From Gallionella sp. (GTDB lineage: Bacteria > Pseudomonadota > Gammaproteobacteria > Burkholderiales > Gallionellaceae), in the NCBI GenBank assembly GCA_028714895.1, contig JAQTLM010000003.1:1-64000 (forward strand): a stretch of 64,000 nt of DNA, in the 5' to 3' direction. A model generated the notes under the pieces. The model did not search any database. It was given only the letters and a program-made list of their open reading frames with translations, and was not told the origin of the DNA. The translations under genes were made by a program, and so were the position numbers. Below, one piece after another: positions 1 to 9,792 of this stretch (position 1 is its first letter; each line of letters opens with the position of its first letter).

Positions 1-1148
1 TCGCCCATGATCCAGTTGGCGCACAGCTTGGCCTCAACCCCTCCCGCCCTCCCCTTGTCATAACCAGCGACTTGGCTATCGTTTTTTGATAGCTTAGTCG
101 AATGGCTAGTTGTTATATCAGGGGAGGCGGCGGCGAGCGCAATCTCGAAGAAACCCGCCATCGCGCGCGAGGCGGTGAGAATGCTGGCGTCATATGCCGA
201 CAGGCCGAGTTCGTTCACATAGCGCGCCTGCTTGGCCTGCGGCAGCTCCGGCAGCGTGGCACGTATCTGCTCCTTCCACTCCTCGCTGACCTCCAGCGGC
301 AGCAGGTCGGGGTCTGGGAAATAGCGGTAATCGTGCGCCTCTTCCTTGCTGCGCATCGAGCGCGTTTCACCGGTATCGGGATTGAACAGCACCGTAGCCT
401 GATGGATCGCGCCGCCGTTCACCAGCGTGTCGATCTGCCATTGCACTTCGTAGTCGATGGCCTGCTGCATGAACTTGAACGAGTTGAGGTTCTTGATCTC
501 GCGCCGCGTGCCGAGCGGCGCACCGGGGCGGCGCACCGACACGTTCACGTCGCAGCGGAACGAGCCTTCCTGCATGTTGCCGTCGCAGATGCCGATCCAC
601 TGCACCAGCGTGTGCAGCGCCTTGGCATAGGCCACGGCTTCGTCCGCCGAACGCATGTCCGGCTCGGAGACGATCTCCAGCAGCGGCGTACCGGCGCGAT
701 TCAGGTCGATGCCGGTCATGCCGTGGAAGTCCTCGTGCAGCGACTTGCCCGCGTCCTCTTCCAGATGGGCGCGGGTGATGCGCACTGTTTTTTCGTAAGC
801 CGCTGTCTTGTCTGACGCAGGTACGTGAATCGTCAACTGGCCGTTGCCGACTACCGGCAGATCGAATTGGCTGATCTGGTAGCCCTTGGGCAGGTCGGGA
901 TAAAAGTAATTCTTGCGCGCGAACACCGAGCGCGGCGCGATATGGGCGCCGACGGCGAGGCCGAACCTGATCGCGCGTTCCACCGCACCCTTGTTCAGCA
1001 CCGGCAGCACGCCGGGCAGCGCAAGGCTCACCGCATCCGCCTGCGTGTTCGGCGCTGTGCCGAACGCGGTCGATGCGCCGCAGAAGATCTTGCTGCTGGT
1101 CGAGAGCTGCGCATGCACTTCCAGCCCGATGACGATTTCCCAGGTCAT
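1..1148 (-). CDS. gatB: Aspartyl/glutamyl-tRNA(Asn/Gln) amidotransferase subunit B, 3' end beyond window
   Basis: GatB binds and activates misacylated Glu-tRNA(Gln) or Asp-tRNA(Asn) and passes it the ammonia made by GatA. The frame opens at an ATG at 1148 and stays open to the left edge, giving about 382 residues. Family motifs are visible: [13 protein letters not shown] at the N-terminus, [11 protein letters not shown], then [19 protein letters not shown] and [14 protein letters not shown]. It starts 12 bases after gatA stops, so gatC-gatA-gatB is one operon. The odd part is residues about 342-373: between FFEIALAAA and LCANWIMG, which are nearly adjacent in the family, lie about 30 extra residues encoded by a nested palindromic repeat with no stop codon. 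The C-terminal tRNA-binding domain lies outside the window. Confidence 0.95.
   Translation of the reverse strand, partial: MTWEIVIGLEVHAQLSTSSKIFCGASTAFGTAPNTQADAVSLALPGVLPVLNKGAVERAIRFGLAVGAHIAPRSVFARKNYFYPDLPKGYQISQFDLPVVGNGQLTIHVPASDKTAAYEKTVRITRAHLEEDAGKSLHEDFHGMTGIDLNRAGTPLLEIVSEPDMRSADEAVAYAKALHTLVQWIGICDGNMQEGSFRCDVNVSVRRPGAPLGTRREIKNLNSFKFMQQAIDYEVQWQIDTLVNGGAIHQATVLFNPDTGETRSMRSKEEAHDYRYFPDPDLLPLEVSEEWKEQIRATLPELPQAKQARYVNELGLSAYDASILTASRAMAGFFEIALAAASPDITTSHSTKLSKNDSQVAGYDKGRAGGVEAKLCANWIMG
41..130. repeat. Nested palindromic element inside gatB (copy A)
   Basis: An outer GC-rich hairpin (CTCCCGCCCTCCCC at 41-54 against GGGGAGGCGG at 121-130) encloses an inner imperfect palindrome at about 61-119. 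The inner arms begin TAACCAGCGACTTGGCT and end AGTCGAATGGCTAGTTGTT, with a T-rich loop at 82-87. The gatB frame reads straight through it. The same inner element, again inside a REP-like hairpin, occurs at 10711-10770, 17694-17754 and 45992-46046. Confidence 0.85.
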
Positions 1149-1160
1149 GTCGTTTCCTTA

Positions 1161-2612
1161 CTACGCCTGCGGCGCGCGGCTGTGCCAGCCGGTCGCCAGT
1201 TGATATTGATGCGCCGCATTCAGCATGCGCGCCTCGCCGAAATAGTTGCCGATGATCTGCAGGCCGACCGGCATATTGTTGGCGCCGAAGCCGCAGGGGA
1301 TCGACATACCGGGCAGGCCGGCGAGGTTCACCGCGATGGTGTAGATGTCGGACAGGTACATCTGCACCGGATCATCGCCCTTCTCGCCCAGCTTGAAGGC
1401 GGTGGAAGGTGCGGTCGGCCCCATGATGACATCGCACTGCCGGAACGCTTCGGTGAAATCCTGCGCGATCAGGCGGCGGATCTTCTGCGCCTGCAGGTAA
1501 TAGGCGTCGTAGTAGCCGTGGCTCAGCACGTAGGTGCCGATCATGATGCGGCGCTTCACTTCCGCGCCGAAGCCCTGCGCGCGGCTCTTCTCGTACATGT
1601 CGGCGAGGTCGCCGTATTCCGGCGCGCGGTAGCCGTAGCGCACGCCGTCGAAGCGCGACAGGTTGCTGGACGCCTCCGCCGGCGCGAGCACGTAATACAC
1701 CGGAACCGACAGTTTGGAATTAGGCAGACTGATTTCCACCGTGGTCGCGCCGAGTTTCCTGTATTCGGCGATCGCCGCTTCGACCGCTTGCGCCACATCG
1801 CTGCCCAGCCCTTCGGCAAAAAACTCTTTCGGCAGGCCGATGCGCAGTCCGTTCAGCGGCTTCGTCAGGTCGCGCGCGTAATCTTCTTTTTCGCGTTGCA
1901 GCGAGGTGGAATCGCGCTCGTCGAACCCGGCCATCGTGTTCAGCAGCAAGGCTAAATCTTCCGCGCTGCGCCCCATCGGACCGGCCTGATCGAGGCTGGA
2001 GGCGAACGCGATCATGCCGTAACGCGAGACCACGCCGTAGGTGGGTTTCAGGCCGGAGATACCGCACAGCGCGGCGGGCTGGCGGATCGAGCCGCCGGTG
2101 TCGGTGCCGGTGGCCGCCGCGCACAGCCGCGCGGCTATTGCACAGGCCGAGCCGCCGGAACTGCCGCCGGGCACGCGCGCCTGATCCCACGGATTCTTCA
2201 CCGGGCCATAGTGCGAAGTCTCGTTGGACGAGCCCATCGCGAACTCGTCCATGTTGGTCTTGCCGAGATTCACCGCGCCCGCGTCATTGAAACGCGCGAT
2301 GACATGCGCGTCGTAGGGCGAGACGAAGTTATGCAGCATCTTCGAACCGCAGGTGGTGAGCCAGCCCTTGGCACAAAAGATATCCTTCTGCGCTATCGGG
2401 ATGCCGGTCAGCGCATCGGCTTTGCCGGCGGCAAGGCGGGCATCGGCCACCCTTGCCTGCGCCAGCGATACTTCCGGACTAATGGTGATATAAGCGTTGA
2501 GTTCGGGATTGAGGCTGGCGATGCGGTCGAGGTAAAGCTGCGTCAATTCGACGCTGGATATCTGTTTGGCGCGCAGCGCGCTGCCGAGTTGCTGCAAACT
2601 GGATTCAAACAT
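1161..2612 (-). CDS. gatA: Glutamyl-tRNA(Gln) amidotransferase subunit A
   Basis: GatA is the glutaminase of the GatCAB complex; it releases ammonia used to amidate tRNA-bound Glu or Asp. The 483-residue protein is of normal family length. It carries the amidase signature: the Lys of [10 protein letters not shown] (about residue 76), the Gly/Ser-rich [14 protein letters not shown] region and the catalytic Ser segment [16 protein letters not shown]. It starts 2 bases beyond the gatC stop and ends 12 bases before gatB, so the three subunits are translated from one message. The tRNA-dependent amidation route is expected in this lineage for Gln and/or Asn. Confidence 0.97.
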   Translation of the reverse strand: MFESSLQQLGSALRAKQISSVELTQLYLDRIASLNPELNAYITISPEVSLAQARVADARLAAGKADALTGIPIAQKDIFCAKGWLTTCGSKMLHNFVSPYDAHVIARFNDAGAVNLGKTNMDEFAMGSSNETSHYGPVKNPWDQARVPGGSSGGSACAIAARLCAAATGTDTGGSIRQPAALCGISGLKPTYGVVSRYGMIAFASSLDQAGPMGRSAEDLALLLNTMAGFDERDSTSLQREKEDYARDLTKPLNGLRIGLPKEFFAEGLGSDVAQAVEAAIAEYRKLGATTVEISLPNSKLSVPVYYVLAPAEASSNLSRFDGVRYGYRAPEYGDLADMYEKSRAQGFGAEVKRRIMIGTYVLSHGYYDAYYLQAQKIRRLIAQDFTEAFRQCDVIMGPTAPSTAFKLGEKGDDPVQMYLSDIYTIAVNLAGLPGMSIPCGFGANNMPVGLQIIGNYFGEARMLNAAHQYQLATGWHSRAPQA

Positions 2613-2614
2613 GG

Positions 2615-2920
2615 CTATTCAATGACTTGCGGAACAAGGTACAGCCCGGCTTCGACTTGCGGCGCGCCTTTATATTTCGGGGCGAGGGACTGGAACAGTT
2701 CGCGCTGGTTGGTTTCGGTGACGACATCCTCGCGCAGCCGTTGCGATACGTCCTGAGCGTGCGACATCGGGGCTATACCCCTGGTATCGACGGCCTGCAT
2801 TTCCGCAATCAGGGCAAAAATGCCGGACAGTTGCGAGCGGGCCGTTTCGATTTCCGTTTCGCTCATCGCCAGCCGCGCCAAACGGGCGACTTTGCGCACA
2901 TCTGCATTATTCAGTGACAT
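2615..2920 (-). CDS. gatC: Glutamyl-tRNA(Gln) amidotransferase subunit C
   Basis: GatC is the small subunit that wraps round GatA and stabilises the GatCAB complex. The ATG at 2920 gives 101 residues beginning [20 protein letters not shown], the usual N-terminus of the family. The frame stays open upstream to about 3004, but the extra 28 residues do not resemble GatC and would run up to the mreB start, so I reject that longer start. The C-terminus has the conserved block of a charged loop (QRLREDVV), a short linker and YLVPQVIE. It is the first gene of gatCAB, divergent from mreB across an 82-base spacer. Confidence 0.93.
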   Translation of the reverse strand: MSLNNADVRKVARLARLAMSETEIETARSQLSGIFALIAEMQAVDTRGIAPMSHAQDVSQRLREDVVTETNQRELFQSLAPKYKGAPQVEAGLYLVPQVIE

Positions 2921-2987
2921 AGTAAAAACTTTATTGGAATAAGGCCAATAGGGTATCATAAAGGGGTTTATTGACACACCTCTTTGA

Positions 2988-4046
<1,059 letters not shown>

Positions 4047-4089
4047 TTTTCATAACCCATCATCCCTCAGAAGCCGCGATGGAACGTCG

Positions 4090-4995
4090 TTGACAGACAA
4101 CACACAATCCTTCCAGTTTTTCAATCGCGGCCCCAGTCCTGCGGTGCGGCTGGTGTTCTTCGTGGTGCTCTCATTGTTGCTGTTGTTCATCGACGCGCGC
4201 TACCGCTATCTGGAATCCACGCGCAGCACGCTGTCCGTGCTGGTTTCGCCGATACAGCGGCTGGCGACCTTGCCAGGCGTGCTGTGGCAGCAGGCCGGCG
4301 ATTTTTTTACTACGCAGCGCAACCTGGTAGAGAACAACAAATCGCTGCATCAGCAGCATGAGCATGATGCTGCGCAGTTGTTGCAGTTGCAGGCGCTACA
4401 ACAGGAGAACCAGAAATTGCGCAATTTGCTGACGCTGCCACAGCGCGGCGAACTCACCACGCAATCAGCTGAAATCGTGTATGCCGAACACGATGTATTT
4501 AAACGCAAGGTACTCATCGACAAAGGCGCGAATGCCAACGTGCAGATTGGGCAAGTGGTGATGGACGACACCGGCATCGTCGGTCAGATTACCCGCGTTT
4601 ATCCCTGGCTTTCCGAAGTCACGCTGATTACCGAAAAAGATCATGCCGTGCCGGTGCAGGTGTTGCGCAACGGGTTGCGCACCATCGTGTTCGGCGCGGG
4701 CGATACCAGCCAGCTGTCGCTGCGCTACATGCCGATCAGTTCCGATATCCAGAACGACGACCTGCTGGTCACCTCGGGTATCGACGGCATCTATCCGCCG
4801 GGCATTCCGGTCGCCAAAGTGGTCAAAATCGAACGCGATGCCGCCTACCCGTTTGCGCGCGTGACCTGCTTGCCGGTGGCCGGTGTGGATAAGCACCGTC
4901 ATCTGCTGATTTTGTCCGGCCTGCCCAAGCTGCCCGAGCGCCCGACACAAGAGCCTGCGGCTACGCAAAATTTAAAAGCGAAGCAGAAAAAATAA
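4090..4995 (+). CDS. mreC: Rod-shape-determining protein MreC
   Basis: MreC links cytoplasmic MreB to periplasmic wall synthases. The 301-residue frame starts at TTG (4090); an ATG at 4079 is in another frame and stops at once, and GGAAC lies just upstream of the TTG. The N-terminus has FFNRGPSP, typical for beta- and gammaproteobacterial MreC. A single membrane segment (AVRLVFFVVLSLLLLFID, about 19-36) is followed by a Gln/Leu-rich coiled coil (about 80-115) and the beta-rich periplasmic domain. The tail is Pro/Lys-rich. Its TAA overlaps the mreD ATG by one base, so the two are translationally coupled. Confidence 0.95.
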   Translation: MTDNTQSFQFFNRGPSPAVRLVFFVVLSLLLLFIDARYRYLESTRSTLSVLVSPIQRLATLPGVLWQQAGDFFTTQRNLVENNKSLHQQHEHDAAQLLQLQALQQENQKLRNLLTLPQRGELTTQSAEIVYAEHDVFKRKVLIDKGANANVQIGQVVMDDTGIVGQITRVYPWLSEVTLITEKDHAVPVQVLRNGLRTIVFGAGDTSQLSLRYMPISSDIQNDDLLVTSGIDGIYPPGIPVAKVVKIERDAAYPFARVTCLPVAGVDKHRHLLILSGLPKLPERPTQEPAATQNLKAKQKK

Positions 4996-5507
4996 TGCCT
5001 TATCTCGCTCCTGCTAATCCGGAAATTCAGCGCCCGGTCAGCACTACCTTGATTGTGCTCAGCGTGCTGCTCGCGCTGTTCCTGAATGGGCTGCCTTGGG
5101 AAGGTGTCTGGCTGATGCTGCGCCCGGACTTCGTGGCCGTGGTGATGCTGTATTGGTGTACGCATAGACCGCTGCGCGTCGGCATCGGGCTATCCTGGGC
5201 GGTGGGGATCCTCGCCGATGTGGCCGATGCCAGCCTGTTCGGCCAGCATGCGCTGGCCTATACATTGCTCGCCTTTGGCGGCGTGGCACTGCATCACCGT
5301 TTGAAGATGTTCGACCTGCGCCAGCAGACCACGCAGGTGTTCGGCATCCTGGCGTTGACCTACGCGGTATATGCGCTGGTGCATTGGCAGGTAAATGGCT
5401 ATATGGTGTGGCCGTACTTCCTCGGTTGTCTGACTTCGACCTTGCTGTGGGCGCCGCTCAGCATCATGTTCCAGGCGGCGCGGCGGATGCGCGTGGATCG
5501 TGAATGA
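4995..5507 (+). CDS. mreD: Rod-shape-determining protein MreD
   Basis: MreD is the small polytopic inner-membrane member of the Mre complex. The 170-residue product is strongly hydrophobic, with about five membrane segments, and keeps the conserved LRPDF and GxLxDV-like (GILADVADASLFGQHAL) segments of the family. It overlaps mreC by one base and the following mrdA by four (ATGA), as expected for proteins made in fixed ratio. Nothing unusual is visible. Confidence 0.93.
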   Translation: MPYLAPANPEIQRPVSTTLIVLSVLLALFLNGLPWEGVWLMLRPDFVAVVMLYWCTHRPLRVGIGLSWAVGILADVADASLFGQHALAYTLLAFGGVALHHRLKMFDLRQQTTQVFGILALTYAVYALVHWQVNGYMVWPYFLGCLTSTLLWAPLSIMFQAARRMRVDRE

Positions 5508-7405
5508 ACAAGCACGTCGAGCTAAAAAATCATCTGCGCGAAATTTTCTACTTCCGGCTACGACTGGCCATCAGCATCGGTTTTGTATTGGCTCTGCTGG
5601 CGATTTTGCTGGGGCGTTTCGTTTATTTGCAAATAGTACGCCACGACTATTACCAAACGCTGGCGGAAAGTAATCGCATCTCCGTCGTCCCCATTGTTCC
5701 CAATCGCGGCCTGATCCTCGACCGAAACGGCGTGGTGCTGGCACACAACTATTCCGGTTATACGCTGGAGATAAACCCGAGCAAAACAACAGATATGGAA
5801 GCTACGATAAACGAGCTGTCCACTTTGATGGAGATAAGCCCCAAGGATCGCAAACGTTTCAAGAAACTGCTTGCCGAACGACGCAATTCAGAAACCTTGA
5901 TGATCCGCAATCGACTCACCGATGAAGAGGTTGCGCGCTTTGCCGTACAGCAATACCGCTTTAACAGCGTCGAAATCAAGGCACGGCTGTTCCGCGATTA
6001 TCCGTTGGGCGAAAAGACCGCGCATCTGATTGGCTATATCGGGCGCATCAATGAGACCGACGTCGAGCAGCTCGAGGAAAACGATCTGGCGGCGAACTAC
6101 CGCGGCTCCGATTACATCGGTAAAACCGGCCTGGAGCAAAGCTATGAAAACGAGTTGCACGGTGCCACTGGCGTGGAACAAGTCGAGGTGGATTCGGCGG
6201 GGCGCGCGGTGCGCATGCTGTCGCGCAAGCCGCCGATATCCGGTAATACGCTGGTATTGAGTATCGATGCCAAACTTCAGGAAATCGCCGAGCAGGCGTT
6301 CGGCAATTATCGCGGCGCGCTGGTGGCGATTGACCCGAACAACGGCGAAGTGCTGGCTTTTGTCAGCAAACCCGGTTACGACCCGAGCCTGTTTGTCGAT
6401 GGAATCGATCCGCAAAGTTGGGACGAGCTGAATAATTCGCCCGATCACCCGCTTAACAACCGCGCGCTGCGCGGCCAATATCCCCCTGGTTCCACGATCA
6501 AACCGTTCATGGCACTGGCCGGGCTGTTCTATAACACCCGTTCACCTAGCCGCACCATCAGCGATCCGGGCTACTTTAACCTGCCCGGCAGCAGCCACCA
6601 GTACCGCGACTGGAAAAAGGGCGGGCACGGCAGCGTCGATATGTTCAAGTCCATCGTTATTTCCTGCGATACCTATTACTATGGCTTGGCCACAGAACTG
6701 GGCATAGACAACATCTTCAGCTTCCTGTCGCGCTTTGGCTTCGGCAAGAAAACCGGCCTTGATCTGGAAGGTGAAACTTCCGGTTTATTGCCCTCGCAAG
6801 AATGGAAAATGAAACGCTACAAGGACAAATGGTATGCGGGTGACACCGTGTCGGTGGGCATCGGGCAGGGCTACAACCTGGTGACCCCGATGCAGCTGGC
6901 TTTCGCGACTGCGACGCTGGCCAATAACGGCATTGGCTACAAACCGCACCTGATCAGGGAGGTGCGCAGTTCACGCAATCATGAAAATCGCTTGATCGAA
7001 GCCAAGCCGGAGTTCGATCTGAAGCTTGACCCGGCGCATCTCGATCTGGTGAAGCGCGCCATGGCCGCGGTCACGCAACCCGGCGGAACGGCTGCGCAAG
7101 CCTCTGCCGGTGCGCCTTATCATATCGCCGGCAAGACTGGCACAGCACAGGTGGTCGCCATGAAGCAGGGTGAAAAATATGATGCCAGCAAGATCGATGA
7201 GCGGCATCGCGACCACGCATGGTTCATTGCCTTCGCACCTGCCGAACAACCCAAAATCGCGCTGGTGGTGCTGGCCGAAAACGGCGGGCACGGCGGCGGG
7301 ACGGCGGCCCCGATTGCGCGCAAGGTGCTCGATTACTACCTGCTTGGCAAGGTGCCGAAGCCGTTGCCGGACATGGTGGAAAGCGAGGATGAACAGCATG
7401 ACTAG
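5504..7405 (+). CDS. mrdA: Penicillin-binding protein 2, elongation transpeptidase
   Basis: PBP2 is the class B transpeptidase that cross-links peptidoglycan during side-wall growth, working with RodA. The 633-residue protein has an N-terminal membrane anchor (about 17-42), a dimerisation/pedestal domain with the IVPNRGLILDRNG motif, and the penicillin-binding domain. The active-site tetrad STIK begins at Ser330. The second motif reads SCD near residue 386, as in PBP2, and the third is KTG at Lys544. It overlaps mreD by four bases and is followed nine bases later by mrdB. Confidence 0.97.
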   Translation: MNKHVELKNHLREIFYFRLRLAISIGFVLALLAILLGRFVYLQIVRHDYYQTLAESNRISVVPIVPNRGLILDRNGVVLAHNYSGYTLEINPSKTTDMEATINELSTLMEISPKDRKRFKKLLAERRNSETLMIRNRLTDEEVARFAVQQYRFNSVEIKARLFRDYPLGEKTAHLIGYIGRINETDVEQLEENDLAANYRGSDYIGKTGLEQSYENELHGATGVEQVEVDSAGRAVRMLSRKPPISGNTLVLSIDAKLQEIAEQAFGNYRGALVAIDPNNGEVLAFVSKPGYDPSLFVDGIDPQSWDELNNSPDHPLNNRALRGQYPPGSTIKPFMALAGLFYNTRSPSRTISDPGYFNLPGSSHQYRDWKKGGHGSVDMFKSIVISCDTYYYGLATELGIDNIFSFLSRFGFGKKTGLDLEGETSGLLPSQEWKMKRYKDKWYAGDTVSVGIGQGYNLVTPMQLAFATATLANNGIGYKPHLIREVRSSRNHENRLIEAKPEFDLKLDPAHLDLVKRAMAAVTQPGGTAAQASAGAPYHIAGKTGTAQVVAMKQGEKYDASKIDERHRDHAWFIAFAPAEQPKIALVVLAENGGHGGGTAAPIARKVLDYYLLGKVPKPLPDMVESEDEQHD

Positions 7406-7414
7406 GCGATTATC

Positions 7415-8512
7415 ATGACCAGGCGGCAACTTTGGCGGCGTATTACCGCGCATCTTGATCTGCCGCTGCTGCTGGGCATCAGCTTGCTGATGCTGACCAG
7501 CCTGGTGGTGTTGTACAGCGCGGACAATGCAAGCTGGCATCGCCCGCTTAGCCAAGTGCTCAATATTGTGGCGGCACTGACCTGCATGTGGCTGGTCGCC
7601 AATCTGCCGCTGCATTATTTGATGCGCACCGCCGTGCCGATCTATCTGCTCGGTATGTTATTATTGATCTGCGTGGCATTGTTTGGCGAAATCAGCCACG
7701 GCGCGCGGCGTTGGTTGAACATCGGTGTGGCGACTATCCAGCCTTCCGAACTGATGAAAATCGGCGTACCGTTGATGATGGCCTGGTATTTCGAGAAGCA
7801 CGAAGCCACGCTCACGCTGAAAAATTATTTCATTGCCGCGCTGCTGTTGCTGATGCCGATAGCATTGATCGCGCGCCAACCCGACTTGGGAACCGCGATA
7901 TTGATTTCTGCCAGCGGCTTTTATGTGTTGTTCCTGGCCGGGCTGAGCTGGCGTGTGATGGGAGTCATGTTCGCCGCGGCACTCGCCAGCGCGCCGGTAC
8001 TGTGGTCGATGCTGCACGACTATCAGCGCCATCGCATCCTGATGCTGTTCGATCCTTCGCAAGACGCGTTGGGCAAGGGTTACCACACCATCCAGGGCAT
8101 GATCGCCGTCGGTTCCGGCGGCATCCTCGGCAAGGGCTACCTGAACGGCACGCAGACCCATCTCGACTTCTTGCCGGAGCGCACCACCGACTTTATTTTT
8201 GCGGTGTATTCCGAAGAATTCGGCCTGCTCGGCAACCTGATTCTGTTGTTGCTATACTTCTTCGTGATCGGGCGCGGCTTCGTCATCACCGCAAATGCCT
8301 CGACCTATTTCACGCGCCTGATGGCGGGCTCCATCACGCTGACTTTTGCCACCTACGCGTTCGTCAACATGGGCATGGTCAGCGGCATCTTGCCGGTGGT
8401 CGGCGTGCCGCTGCCGCTGGTGAGCTACGGCGGCACATCGATGCTGACCCTGCTGCTGGGTTTTGGTATGCTGATGAGCATCGAGACTCATAAAAAGCTG
8501 GTTAAAACTTGA
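7415..8512 (+). CDS. mrdB: Peptidoglycan glycosyltransferase RodA (SEDS family)
   Basis: RodA polymerises lipid II into glycan strands in partnership with PBP2. The 365-residue protein has about ten membrane segments and the SEDS landmarks: GARRWLNIG near residue 90, QPSELMKIG, RQPDLGTA (which holds the catalytic-region Asp), and the C-terminal PLPLVSYGGTSML. The ATG at 7415 follows mrdA closely. It ends the elongasome operon proper; a 246-base repeat region separates it from rlpA. Confidence 0.97.
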   Translation: MTRRQLWRRITAHLDLPLLLGISLLMLTSLVVLYSADNASWHRPLSQVLNIVAALTCMWLVANLPLHYLMRTAVPIYLLGMLLLICVALFGEISHGARRWLNIGVATIQPSELMKIGVPLMMAWYFEKHEATLTLKNYFIAALLLLMPIALIARQPDLGTAILISASGFYVLFLAGLSWRVMGVMFAAALASAPVLWSMLHDYQRHRILMLFDPSQDALGKGYHTIQGMIAVGSGGILGKGYLNGTQTHLDFLPERTTDFIFAVYSEEFGLLGNLILLLLYFFVIGRGFVITANASTYFTRLMAGSITLTFATYAFVNMGMVSGILPVVGVPLPLVSYGGTSMLTLLLGFGMLMSIETHKKLVKT

Positions 8513-8552
8513 TAAAACAACTGGTGAAACAACTATCTATCTGACTGATAAA

Positions 8553-8747
8553 ACTACTAGCCATTCCACTAGATTGTCAAAAGACGACAACCAAGCGGCT
8601 GGTTATAATCCAACAGAAAACGCTGGCCAAGTCATTGGTTATAGCCATTTCACCAGGACAACAATATGCTTTGCATAGCCATTCGGCTAAGTCACCAGAA
8701 TACGGTGGCATAAGCCGCTGGTTAACGGCAGCCAAGTGGCTGTTTAT
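8553..8747. repeat. Degenerate tandem palindromic elements upstream of rlpA
   Basis: This non-coding stretch holds at least three imperfect palindromes related to the inner element found in gatB and three other genes. One copy runs about 8553-8606 (ACTACTAGCCATTCCACTAG paired with CCAAGCGGCTGGTTAT). A second, partial, lies about 8620-8660 (GCCAAGTCATTGGTTATAGC). A third runs about 8674-8747 with arms GCATAGCCATTCGGCTAAGT and CAGCCAAGTGGCTG. Here they lie outside any gene, ending 11 bases before the rlpA start, so they could fold in the rlpA leader. Confidence 0.75.
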
Positions 8748-8758
8748 TAGGAGGTCGC

Positions 8759-9700
8759 ATGAACAAGCAAGTCGTAGTTCTGGCATTGGCAACCCTGATA
8801 CTCGCCGCCTGCGGCAGCGCGCCGCAGCGCAAGGTGGAAACGCGCAGCACCCCCGCGCCGGTTGAAGACCGCACAGTCGGCGCGCCCGCATCATCGACAG
8901 GGGGCGGCTATCTCGCCGGAGACGGCCCCGGCGCGGCTGCTCCAGCCAACCTCGACGCGATTCCCGACGCGGTGCCGAAAAGCGAACCGCTGCACCGCTA
9001 CGCCAACCGCCCCTACACCGCGCTGGGCAAGACCTACACGCCGCTGACCACGGCGGGCAACTACAAGGAGCGCGGCATCGCCTCGTGGTACGGCAAGAAA
9101 TTCCACGGCCAGCGCACCTCCAGCGGCGAGGTATACGACATGTACGGCATGACCGCCGCGCACCCCACCCTGCCGATCCCGAGCTATGCGCGCGTGACCA
9201 ATGTCGCCAGCAAGAAATCCGTAGTGGTGCGCGTCAATGACCGGGGGCCGTTCCTGCATGAGCGCGTGATGGATCTGTCCTACACCGCCGCGCACAAGCT
9301 CGGCATCCTCGGCAACGGCAGCTCGGAAGTGGAAGTCGAGAGCTTGGCTCCCGATACCAGCGTGAAAACCCTTGTCAAGGCCGATGCCGTGGAAAGCAAA
9401 CCCTTGGAAAAAACCGAACCGGCAGCCAGCAGCGCGCCGCCCGCCGCCAGCGCCACGCCCGCCGCAGGCAGCAATGTTTACCTGCAACTCGGCGCGTTCA
9501 AATCACAGGAAGCCGCAGAAAACTTCATGGCGCAAATGCGCGCCAAGCTGGGTGATGCCGGCAAACAACTCAGCGTGTTTCTCAAGGATGGTCTCACCCG
9601 CGTCCACCTCGGGCCGTATGCGAGCCAGAACGAAGCGCGCAGTAGCGCGGAAGGGTTGAAGGGGAAGTTGGGGTTCAAGCCATTGGTTAATTTGCGATAA
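8759..9700 (+). CDS. rlpA: Septal ring lytic transglycosylase RlpA, lipoprotein
   Basis: RlpA-type lipoproteins cleave denuded glycan strands in the outer envelope. The 313-residue product begins with a lipoprotein signal peptide ending in the lipobox LAAC (Cys at about 19). A Pro/Ala-rich linker leads to the double-psi beta-barrel domain, seen in GIASWYGKKFHGQRTSSGE and VNDRGPFLHERVMDLSYTAA (about 103-185). After an Ala/Pro-rich spacer comes a C-terminal SPOR domain (YLQLGAFKSQEAAENF, about 240-313), which binds denuded septal peptidoglycan. A strong GGAGG ribosome site precedes the ATG. It lies downstream of mrdB, a common proteobacterial arrangement. Confidence 0.95.
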   Translation: MNKQVVVLALATLILAACGSAPQRKVETRSTPAPVEDRTVGAPASSTGGGYLAGDGPGAAAPANLDAIPDAVPKSEPLHRYANRPYTALGKTYTPLTTAGNYKERGIASWYGKKFHGQRTSSGEVYDMYGMTAAHPTLPIPSYARVTNVASKKSVVVRVNDRGPFLHERVMDLSYTAAHKLGILGNGSSEVEVESLAPDTSVKTLVKADAVESKPLEKTEPAASSAPPAASATPAAGSNVYLQLGAFKSQEAAENFMAQMRAKLGDAGKQLSVFLKDGLTRVHLGPYASQNEARSSAEGLKGKLGFKPLVNLR

Positions 9701-9718
9701 ACGGCGGATCACCTGAGG

Positions 9719-9757
9719 CCGTTCGTGCTGAGCGTAGCTAAGTCGAAGCATGAATAG
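9719..9757. repeat. Dispersed repeat arm between rlpA and rlmI-like gene
   Basis: CCGTTCGTGCTGAGCGTAG followed by AAGTCGAAGCATGAA is a diverged copy of the dispersed 'CGTTCG-TGAGC-GTCGAA' repeat, of which a fuller copy lies at 48144-48216. It sits in the 92-base convergent spacer. Confidence 0.6.
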
Positions 9758-9792
9758 CTGGAAGCAAAATCAATCCGCACCAGCGCAATAAA

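Noticed and set aside
102..815. Open frame of 237 codons on the plus strand
   Set aside because: It is the complement of gatB, with the Arg/His/Ala-rich composition typical of shadow frames in GC-rich DNA.
825..1955. Open frame of 376 codons on the plus strand
   Set aside because: Covers gatB and gatA antisense; no recognisable motif, and both sense genes are certain.
8520..8758. CRISPR-like array upstream of rlpA
   Set aside because: The units are imperfect palindromes of unequal length and spacing, with no constant spacer size and no cas genes.
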